Assembly: GCA_027066725.1 (NCBI GenBank)
Contig: JAMONC010000360.1
Span: 1 to 5,042 of the forward strand
Source of the DNA: Desulfobacterales bacterium
GTDB taxonomy: Bacteria > Desulfobacterota > Dissulfuribacteria > Dissulfuribacterales > JAMONC01
DNA: 5,042 nt
Direction: 5' to 3'
Shown: piece after piece, positions 1 through 5,042 of the stretch
Numbering within the stretch: the stretch's first letter is position 1
How the letters are laid out: each line of letters starts with the position of its first letter
The notes under the pieces: generated by a model
Told to the model about the DNA's origin: nothing
Seen by the model: the letters and a program-made list of their open reading frames with translations, nothing else
Database searches by the model: none
Program-made: the position numbers and the translations under genes

Positions 1-756
1 AGAGAAATACTAGAGAAGACCGTTAATGGTAGTATAAAAGTTATAACAGAGATATTAAGTCAGGTAAGTCCAGCCGCATTTAGTCGTTCATATAGGATTA
101 AACAGTATGTGTCTCAGATTGTAAATGCTTTAAAATTACCTAATAGTTGGGAGTTTTATGTTGCTGCTTTTTTGTCACAGATTGGCTGTGTAACTCTTCC
201 TAATGATCTTATAGAAAAGGTTTATTCTGGGATAGAGCTTGATCCTGAAGAAGAAGAGATGTTTGAGTCACATCCAGAGGTAGGAGCTAATCTATTAAAA
301 AATATTCCAAGATTTGAAAGAATTTCAGAAATGATACGCTTACAACACAAAAAGTTTTTTGAATACGAAGGAAAACCTAAAACAATAGATGAGAGTATTA
401 TAAGACTTGGTGCACAGATACTAAAGGCTGTTATCGATTTTGATCAGCTTATTTTTTTAGGAAAATCTCCTAATAAAGCATATGAAGAATTAGTATGTAA
501 AAAAGAAGAGTATAATCCAAATATTTTAAAATTGTTAGAAAATTTAAAAACAGCATGTAATAATTATAAAATACAGAGTATAAAAGTTTCACAATTAAAT
601 ATAGGAATGATACTAAGAAGAGATGTTATCGCAAAAAATGGACTACTAATTGCTTCTAAAGGGCAAGAGGTAACTTTTTCTGTCAAGACAAGGCTATTAA
701 ACTTTGCTAAAACTATTGGTATAGAAGAGCCTATAGATGTAATAGTAAAAGGATAA
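1..756 (+). CDS. Degenerate HD-GYP domain signalling protein, probable response regulator output half (5' partial)
   Basis: The frame is open from the first base of the window to the TAA at 754-756, so 251 C-terminal residues are visible and the true start lies upstream. The GTG at 109 is internal: family-typical sequence precedes it (SPAAFSR, visible residues 23-29). Residues about 20-175 match the helical HD-GYP fold: AAFLSQIG where active enzymes have a His-Asp pair (SQ at 59-60), HPEVGANLL (His91), LQHKKF (His116), then ILKAVIDFDQL. The GYP motif is absent, and the Asp of the usual VAD motif aligns with Ile. Residues about 193-249 form the C-terminal module often seen after this domain (QLNIGMILRRDV, NGLLIASKGQ). 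In relatives a receiver domain usually comes first; here that is inference. Active HD-GYP proteins hydrolyse cyclic di-GMP, but the missing metal ligands argue against hydrolysis here, so binding, scaffolding or another regulatory role is more likely. Family confidence is high; biological role is unknown. Confidence 0.8.
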   Translation, partial: REILEKTVNGSIKVITEILSQVSPAAFSRSYRIKQYVSQIVNALKLPNSWEFYVAAFLSQIGCVTLPNDLIEKVYSGIELDPEEEEMFESHPEVGANLLKNIPRFERISEMIRLQHKKFFEYEGKPKTIDESIIRLGAQILKAVIDFDQLIFLGKSPNKAYEELVCKKEEYNPNILKLLENLKTACNNYKIQSIKVSQLNIGMILRRDVIAKNGLLIASKGQEVTFSVKTRLLNFAKTIGIEEPIDVIVKG

Positions 757-761
757 AATAA

Positions 762-806
762 AAGGGGCAGATGTGACTTATCTACCCCTTAATTATATAT
801 TTTTTA
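762..806. terminator. Probable bidirectional Rho-independent terminator between convergent genes
   Basis: AAGGGG (762-767) pairs with CCCCTT (785-790), and AGAT (769-772) with ATCT (780-783). One C-A mismatch (768/784) interrupts the stem and the loop is 7 bases (773-779). On the plus strand the stem is followed by an AT-rich tract ending in a run of six T (800-805). On the minus strand it is followed by TTTTATTTTA. The hairpin starts 6 bases after the stop codon of the HD-GYP gene and lies 14 bases past the stop codon of the phosphorylase gene, the expected place for a terminator shared by two genes facing each other. The plus-strand T tract runs into the last codon of the opposite gene. Confidence 0.8.
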
Positions 807-3386
807 GTTATGATTTCCTGTTTCCCACCAAGTTAAAAGTCCTAATTCAAACTTATGAGGTAGTCCTTTTCTATATGGATAACACCTTATTGTAAATCCA
901 ATTTTACCACTAGAAAGACAAAGTAGAGTACCTTGATATATATGGGCATTACCATCCATTTCTTTTGTAGGAAGAAGTGGTAAAGGATGTCCTTCAGGGA
1001 TCCCTCCTGTTGCATCGAGACGTCCAATATATGCCTCAACTCTTACTTCATCAGTAGAAAATGGACCAAGATTTACTATAGCTTTTATGGGAAGCCTATC
1101 ACCGACTTTTGGAGATCCATCTATTGGTACTTGAACATCTTGAATGGAGACTTCATGCCAATGATTTCTTACCTTTTGTTTCCAAGAGACAAGCTCTTTT
1201 GCTTGAGCCCAGTTGTCTTTTGATAGGACCTTCCAGTTTTGCATGTTAGGAATATAATGTTGATTTGCATATTCTTCTACCATACGGTTAGTGTTAAAGA
1301 ACGGGCAAACCTTCTTTATAGAGTTTCTCATAACCTGTATCCAACCATGAGGAATATTATGTGATTCTCTTTCATAGAATAGAGGTACTACTGTATTTTC
1401 AAGAAGTTCATATAAAAGTCTACTTTCTACTTCGTCTTGATATGCATGGTCATCATATTCTTCTCCTGCACCAATTGCCCAACCACATGTGCCATCAAAA
1501 GCCTCACACCACCAACCATCTAATATAGAAAGGTTTATTCCTCCATTTGCCGTTACTTTCATTCCACTTGTACCACTTGCCTCCATAGGGCGCCTTGGTG
1601 TATTTAGCCATACATCTGCACCTTGTACTAAGTATCTAGCTACTTCTATGTCATAGTTTTCAATAAAGACGATCCTGTTTCTTAGCTCAGGTCTGTTTGC
1701 CATTTGAACTACCTGATGAATAATACTCTTTCCATCTCTATCTTTTGGATGAGCTTTCCCACTAAATATGATCTGAACAGGCCTGTCTGGATTTGTAAGT
1801 ATCTTTGTAAGCCTTTCAGGGTCTTTAAATATTAGATTTGCACGTTTATAGGTTGCAAACCTTCTTGCAAAACCTATTGTAAGTGCCTCTGGATCAAGTA
1901 CTTGATCTGCTTCTTTTAATTTATATGCAGGAGCTCCTTTTGCTTTAAGCTGTTGTTTAAGCCTATATCGTGCAAAAGATATAAGTCTTTCTCTAAGTCT
2001 TTCTTTTGCCCGCCATAACTCAAAGTCTGGTATTAGATCTATACGTTTCCATATTTGGTGATTAGTTGGTTCATCTATCCAGCGAGAGCCAAGATATCTT
2101 TCATAAAGACGGCTCATCTCACCAGAAAGCCATGAGAGGGTATGCACTCCATTTGTAATATGAGTAATAGGTACTTCATGTTGAGGTATCTGTGGCCATA
2201 TACCAGCCCACATCTTACGTGATACTTCACCGTGAAGTTTACTTACACCATTGCTTTGAGAGGCCATCTTTATGGCAAGAACTGCCATACAAAATGTCTC
2301 TGACTGATCCTGAGGATTTATTCTGCCAAGACCAAGAAAGGTATCCATACTAATACCAAGTCGTTCACATAGATGCCCAAAATATCTTTGTATCATATCT
2401 GGTGGGAACCTATCTATACCAGCTGGTACAGGGGTATGGGTTGTAAAGATGTTAGTCGCTCTAACAACCTCCATTGCAACTTCAAAGTCAAGCCCTTGTT
2501 CCTCTACAAATTGTCTCAGTCTTTCAACCGCCATAAAGGCACTGTGGCCTTCATTCATATGACATACTGTAGGATTTTTATTTAACGCTTTAAGTGCTCT
2601 TATTCCTCCTATACCAAGTACGATCTCTTGCTGTAGTCTTGTTTCAATGCTTCCACCATATAGGTATGAAGTAATTTGTCTATCTGCCAAAGAGTTTAGG
2701 GATACATCTGTATCAAGCATGTAGATAGGCACCCTTCCAACTTGGATAGACCAAATTCGAACATATACCTCTCTGTCTGCCATAGGGACTTTTATTAGTA
2801 TTGGGTCTCCATTTTCGTCTCTTAAAAGAGTAAGTGGCATGTTTTCAAATTCATTCATAGGATAGGTTTCCATCTGCCAGCCATCAGGATTTAGATATTG
2901 CTGAAAATATCCATGCTTATAAAGAAGCCCTACACCTACTAGAGGAAGTCCTAAATCACTTGAGGACTTCATATGATCACCTGCAAGAATCCCAAGCCCT
3001 CCAGAGTAAAGAGGAAGACATTCATGGAGTCCAAATTCAGCAGAAAAGTATGCTACACAACCTGGAAGTTCTTCATCTAATTCTTTAGCAAGTTTCCCAT
3101 ACCATGTATGAAATGTTAGATATCTATCAAGTTCTTCCTCTACCTTTTTAATCCTTGCAACAAATATCTCATCTCGTTCAAGCTCTTCTAAACGAGGTTG
3201 TTCTATAGTACCAAGTAACGCTACTGGATTATGTCCGCATCTATCCCATAGCTCTCTATCCATATCCTGAAATAAATAGATTGCCTCTGGTGTCCAGGTC
3301 CACCACAAATTTTTAGCTATCTTTAAAAGGGGTTCCAATTTCTTTGGAAGGCTAGGTAGTATTGTTACTGTTTGAATTGTAGGCAT
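804..3386 (-). CDS. glgP: Glycogen/alpha-glucan phosphorylase, long bacterial type (GT35)
   Basis: This cytoplasmic enzyme releases glucose 1-phosphate from the non-reducing ends of glycogen or maltodextrin using phosphate and pyridoxal phosphate (PLP). The 860-residue product has an N-terminal region typical of this type (LPKKLEPLLKIAKNLWWTW, about 10-30). It is followed by GGLGILAGDH (129-138, phosphate/glucan site region), MNEGHSAF with His281, THTPVPAG (316-323), TNGVH (411-415), ARRFATYKR (507-515), SGKAHPKD (542-549) and EASGTSGMK, whose Lys610 is the expected PLP-linked lysine. After the catalytic part a beta-rich extension (about 740-855) matches the C-terminal domain of the long type. 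The length fits that type (about 850) and no key motif is missing. The ATG at 3386 is chosen because AAGGAG (3401-3396) lies 9 bases upstream; the longer GTG start at 3404 would overlap this ribosome site. It is transcribed alone, convergent with the HD-GYP gene and divergent from the receptor gene. No other glycogen gene is in view. Donor chain preference (glycogen or maltodextrin) cannot be read from the sequence. Confidence 0.95.
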   Translation of the reverse strand: MPTIQTVTILPSLPKKLEPLLKIAKNLWWTWTPEAIYLFQDMDRELWDRCGHNPVALLGTIEQPRLEELERDEIFVARIKKVEEELDRYLTFHTWYGKLAKELDEELPGCVAYFSAEFGLHECLPLYSGGLGILAGDHMKSSSDLGLPLVGVGLLYKHGYFQQYLNPDGWQMETYPMNEFENMPLTLLRDENGDPILIKVPMADREVYVRIWSIQVGRVPIYMLDTDVSLNSLADRQITSYLYGGSIETRLQQEIVLGIGGIRALKALNKNPTVCHMNEGHSAFMAVERLRQFVEEQGLDFEVAMEVVRATNIFTTHTPVPAGIDRFPPDMIQRYFGHLCERLGISMDTFLGLGRINPQDQSETFCMAVLAIKMASQSNGVSKLHGEVSRKMWAGIWPQIPQHEVPITHITNGVHTLSWLSGEMSRLYERYLGSRWIDEPTNHQIWKRIDLIPDFELWRAKERLRERLISFARYRLKQQLKAKGAPAYKLKEADQVLDPEALTIGFARRFATYKRANLIFKDPERLTKILTNPDRPVQIIFSGKAHPKDRDGKSIIHQVVQMANRPELRNRIVFIENYDIEVARYLVQGADVWLNTPRRPMEASGTSGMKVTANGGINLSILDGWWCEAFDGTCGWAIGAGEEYDDHAYQDEVESRLLYELLENTVVPLFYERESHNIPHGWIQVMRNSIKKVCPFFNTNRMVEEYANQHYIPNMQNWKVLSKDNWAQAKELVSWKQKVRNHWHEVSIQDVQVPIDGSPKVGDRLPIKAIVNLGPFSTDEVRVEAYIGRLDATGGIPEGHPLPLLPTKEMDGNAHIYQGTLLCLSSGKIGFTIRCYPYRKGLPHKFELGLLTWWETGNHN

Positions 3387-3395
3387 ATTTAAAAA

Positions 3396-3401
3396 CTCCT
3401 T
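3396..3401 (-). promoter_or_regulatory. Ribosome binding site that fixes the phosphorylase start
   Basis: Read on the minus strand, AAGGAG is a strong Shine-Dalgarno sequence ending 9 bases before the ATG at 3386. The alternative GTG at 3404 begins within three bases of this motif and has no comparable site of its own, so the ATG is the better start and the protein begins MPTIQTVT. Confidence 0.85.
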
Positions 3402-3416
3402 CACTTTAAGTTTTTT

Positions 3417-3434
3417 GGATTATTTTTCTAATCC
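3417..3434 (-). other. Small hairpin in the probable phosphorylase leader
   Basis: GGATTA and TAATCC form a perfect 6-bp inverted repeat around a 6-base loop. On the phosphorylase strand the stem is followed by a run of A, so it is not an intrinsic terminator for that direction. It lies 15 bases upstream of the AAGGAG ribosome site. If the weak promoter at 3443-3448 is real, the hairpin would sit at the very 5' end of the message, where such stems can protect mRNA; that role is inference. Confidence 0.4.
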
Positions 3435-3442
3435 TTTATCGA

Positions 3443-3448
3443 ATAATA
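3443..3448 (-). promoter_or_regulatory. Weak candidate -10 box for the phosphorylase gene
   Basis: TATTAT on the minus strand matches five of six bases of TATAAT and would start transcription near 3436, giving a leader of about 50 bases. No convincing -35 box is found 16-18 bases upstream; that space is taken up by the 11-bp tandem repeat. This would suit an activator-dependent promoter, but in sequence this AT-rich a chance match is also likely. Confidence 0.25.
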
Positions 3449-3449
3449 T

Positions 3450-3471
3450 TAACTTAAAATTAACTTAAAAT
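3450..3471. repeat. Perfect tandem repeat, 11 bp x2
   Basis: TAACTTAAAAT occurs twice back to back (3450-3460 and 3461-3471). The period is about one turn of the DNA helix, so both copies face the same side. It lies immediately upstream of the candidate -10 box of the phosphorylase gene, where the -35 box would be. It could be a paired regulator site or simple AT-rich slippage. Confidence 0.6.
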
Positions 3472-3524
3472 AAAACTTTTTAAAATGCTGAAAAATGATC
3501 AAGGCTACACAAATAATTAAAGTT

Positions 3525-3553
3525 TTTACATATGAAAGTAAGTACTATATAAT
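3525..3553 (+). promoter_or_regulatory. Sigma70-type promoter for the TonB-dependent receptor gene
   Basis: TTTACA (3525-3530, five of six matches to TTGACA) is followed after exactly 17 bases by a perfect TATAAT (3548-3553). Predicted transcription starts near 3560, leaving a leader of about 140 bases before the receptor start codon. This is the best promoter match in the intergenic region and it points at the receptor gene. The AT-rich background lowers confidence somewhat. Confidence 0.55.
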
Positions 3554-3560
3554 TAAATAT

Positions 3561-3578
3561 TAAAGAACTTAAAGAACT
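3561..3578. repeat. Perfect tandem repeat, 9 bp x2, at the predicted transcript start
   Basis: TAAAGAACT occurs twice back to back (3561-3569 and 3570-3578), starting 8 bases after the TATAAT box. It would cover the first transcribed bases, a usual position for a repressor site, but two short copies can also arise by slippage. Confidence 0.55.
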
Positions 3579-3617
3579 ATTTCGATCTAAAATCTAAGTA
3601 ACAAAAATAAGATAATG

Positions 3618-3645
3618 TTTACTAATCGTTTATATTAGTTATACT
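3618..3645 (+). promoter_or_regulatory. Weaker second promoter candidate for the receptor gene
   Basis: TTTACT (3618-3623) and TATACT (3640-3645) are separated by 16 bases and would give a shorter leader of about 48 bases. The -35 box matches four of six bases and the -10 box five of six. The -10 box lies inside the palindrome at 3633-3649, so a protein bound there would block it. It is less convincing than the promoter at 3525-3553. Confidence 0.3.
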
Positions 3646-3649
3646 AATA
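3633..3649. promoter_or_regulatory. Operator-like palindrome (7-3-7) with an extra half-site upstream
   Basis: TATTAGT and ACTAATA form a perfect inverted repeat around TAT. The same half-site, ACTAAT, also occurs at 3621-3626, 22 bases before the matching copy at 3643-3648, and can itself pair with ATTAGT at 3634-3639 around a 7-base loop. The site therefore allows either a dimer operator with a third half-site or two mutually exclusive RNA hairpins in the receptor leader. No regulator family is recognised from the motif. Confidence 0.4.
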
Positions 3650-3699
3650 AGAAGTTTTATAGCTATATTTTTTATGTACTATTAAGCAGAATAAACGTT

Positions 3700-5042
3700 A
3701 TGTTGAAGATAATATTTCAATATCTAACTAGAGCTATTTATTGGATAATTTGTTTTTTATTTGTAGGTAGTTTTGTAAGCTATGCTCAAGTAGCTTCACC
3801 AAATGTAGAAAGAAGTAGTATTCAAGAACTTCAACTTTTTTATTCAAAAAGTGAACTTGTAGTTACTCCAACTAGAATTCCTACTCCTATAGCAAAATCT
3901 CCTGCAATTATCACTGTAATAACTCAAAAAGAGATAAGAGAACTCGGGGCTAGAACGCTAAAAGATATAATAAGTTTAGTACCAGGTTTTGATGTAGAGA
4001 TTAATAATGTTGGGAATCCAATCATATTGGTTAGAGGTTTTAGGGCATATCAAGATGAAAAAGTCCTTCTTATGATAGATGGCCATGTAGTAAATGAATC
4101 ACAAAGCGAGGGGTTTGCATGGAGTTTTGCAGATATGCCCCTAGGGAATGTTAAAAGGGTAGAATTTTTATGCGGTCCTGGTTCAGCGGTTTATGGTAAG
4201 GATGCATATTTAGGAGTAATAAATGTAATTACTTTTAATGCCAAGCCTACATCCAATAGGTCTTTATCTTTTAATGATGATGATTTTAAAAATTATATAT
4301 CAGAGTGTGCCGGTTCTTTTGATACCTCAGAAACAAGCGCTCTTTGGTCTAATAAATGGAATAAATGGTCTTTAACATTTTATACAAGATACTTTCATAC
4401 AAATGGAGATGATAGACTAGTCCATAGAGATGTTTTAAGTGTAAATCCCAACTATTCAAAATATTCTATTGCCCCATCTCATGTTGAAGATTGGCATGAG
4501 CAGTTTGACGCAGATTTACACGTAAACTATCAAGATATAACCACCCATATGAGATTTTTGCACAAGAGACAAGGTCCTTATGTAGGAGTTACTTCTATTT
4601 TAACCAATGGATCTCATAGAACTATAAACGACTACTTTTTAGACATTTCCTGGATAAAGACTTTAGGGTATATGACTCCTAAGATACGATTTTACACAGA
4701 TAGATTTACTATAGATAATGTTTGGATTACATATCCTAGTGGTTTTTTAGGTTATTCGCCATATAAACAAGAACAAAAAGGTACATTTGATGACTTTGGT
4801 TTTGAGGGACAGATTAGAATAGATAGATTTTCTGATCATAAGATTATATTAGGTATTACTTATAGAATTCAACATCAACACAATATAAGGTTTTATTCTA
4901 CTATTAATCCTCTTACTCTGACGCCACTTGGTGGATTTTATAATATCTCTTCTTGGTCAAACTGGGCGTCAAGAGATGATAACTGGGATCACAGTGGCTC
5001 TATTTATTTACAAGATACATGGAGTATAACCCCAGATATCTT
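3700..5042 (+). CDS. TonB-dependent outer-membrane receptor (3' partial)
   Basis: This is an outer-membrane channel protein that takes up a ligand (iron complex, cobalamin or similar) using energy passed on by TonB-ExbB-ExbD. Visible are 447 residues, open to the window end; the family usually has 600-750, so about a third is missing. Residues 1-29 look like a signal peptide: Lys3 and Arg11, a hydrophobic core (IIFQYLTRAIYWIICFLFVG region), and SYA before the likely cut after Ala29. SELVVTPTR (51-59) resembles the TonB box of BtuB-type receptors. The plug domain spans about 52-178: SPAIITVITQKEI, LKDIISLVPGFDV, ILVRGF, VLLMIDGHVVN, GPGSAVYGKDAYLGVINVIT. The rest alternates aromatic and polar residues as in beta-barrel strands. 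Cys158 stands where the family usually has Arg before GPGS. The ATG at 3700 has no strong Shine-Dalgarno site, but it directly begins the signal peptide and no other usual start codon is seen between it and the in-frame stop at 3613. The ligand cannot be named from this part. Confidence 0.92.
   Translation, partial: MLKIIFQYLTRAIYWIICFLFVGSFVSYAQVASPNVERSSIQELQLFYSKSELVVTPTRIPTPIAKSPAIITVITQKEIRELGARTLKDIISLVPGFDVEINNVGNPIILVRGFRAYQDEKVLLMIDGHVVNESQSEGFAWSFADMPLGNVKRVEFLCGPGSAVYGKDAYLGVINVITFNAKPTSNRSLSFNDDDFKNYISECAGSFDTSETSALWSNKWNKWSLTFYTRYFHTNGDDRLVHRDVLSVNPNYSKYSIAPSHVEDWHEQFDADLHVNYQDITTHMRFLHKRQGPYVGVTSILTNGSHRTINDYFLDISWIKTLGYMTPKIRFYTDRFTIDNVWITYPSGFLGYSPYKQEQKGTFDDFGFEGQIRIDRFSDHKIILGITYRIQHQHNIRFYSTINPLTLTPLGGFYNISSWSNWASRDDNWDHSGSIYLQDTWSITPDI

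Larger units (their letters stand above)
3387..3699. other. AT-rich divergent intergenic control region (313 bases)
   Basis: This is the only long stretch without a gene. It separates the start codons of the phosphorylase (-) and receptor (+) genes. It holds the phosphorylase ribosome site and leader hairpin, two tandem repeats, one good and one weaker receptor promoter candidate, and a palindrome. GC content is far below the flanking genes (8 and 11 G or C per 60 bases in the two lines counted). I see no tRNA, no convincing small protein gene and no recognisable riboswitch. Confidence 0.8.

Noticed and set aside
109..111. GTG as the start of the HD-GYP gene
   Set aside because: The same frame continues upstream to position 1 with family-typical sequence, so the gene is truncated by the window edge rather than starting here.
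987..1223. Plus-strand open frame of 78 codons inside the phosphorylase gene
   Set aside because: It lies wholly antisense to a well-supported enzyme gene, has no ribosome site I can see, and encodes a composition typical of a reverse-strand shadow.
2373..2585. Plus-strand open frame of 70 codons inside the phosphorylase gene
   Set aside because: It is antisense to the conserved catalytic core of the phosphorylase and shows no recognisable domain.
3417..3434. Hairpin read as an intrinsic terminator
   Set aside because: The stem is only 6 bp and AT-rich. On the phosphorylase strand it is followed by A, and on the other strand no gene would need to end there.
3611..3629. Possible Fur box upstream of the receptor gene
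   Set aside because: It begins GATAATG but matches only about 11 of 19 bases of the classical Fur consensus, with the second half mostly lost, which is weak in such AT-rich DNA.
3658..3667. TATAGCTATA palindrome followed by a T run
   Set aside because: It has no loop and only a 5-bp arm, so it cannot form a stable terminator. Short palindromes of this kind are expected by chance in AT-rich DNA.
3560..3699. Cobalamin or other known riboswitch in the receptor leader
   Set aside because: The leader is too short and too AT-rich for a cobalamin riboswitch, and no conserved box of a known class is visible.

Overview
The window comes from an AT-rich, Gram-negative bacterium. Most coding sequence is roughly 30-43% GC, and the main intergenic stretch is lower, at about 13-18% in the lines I counted. 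The Gram-negative call rests on a TonB-dependent outer-membrane receptor with a signal peptide. The degenerate HD-GYP protein and the long-type alpha-glucan phosphorylase resemble versions I associate with Desulfobacterota-like or other anaerobic delta-type lineages. That placement is an impression from protein style, not a proven assignment.

Layout: positions 1-756 (+) hold the 3' part of a gene for a catalytically degenerate HD-GYP signalling protein, probably the output half of a response regulator whose receiver domain lies outside the window. It ends at a hairpin (762-790) with T-rich tails on both strands, which probably terminates both this gene and the convergent one. Positions 804-3386 (-) encode a complete 860-residue glycogen/alpha-glucan phosphorylase (GT35) with all main family motifs. 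An AT-rich intergenic region of 313 bases (3387-3699) separates it from a divergent TonB-dependent receptor gene (3700 to the window end, +), which is cut off by the window edge.

The intergenic region carries a good sigma70-type promoter pointing at the receptor (TTTACA, 17 bases, TATAAT), two short perfect tandem repeats (11 bp x2 and 9 bp x2), a 7-3-7 palindrome that shares its half-site with a third copy, and a small hairpin in the probable phosphorylase leader. The three genes have different jobs (signalling, storage-glucan breakdown, outer-membrane uptake). Their convergent and divergent arrangement shows three separate transcription units rather than one pathway operon.

I see no mobile element, CRISPR array, RNA gene or clearly new multigene system. 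The points most worth a second look are the loss of metal ligands in the HD-GYP domain and the repeat-rich control region between the phosphorylase and the receptor.
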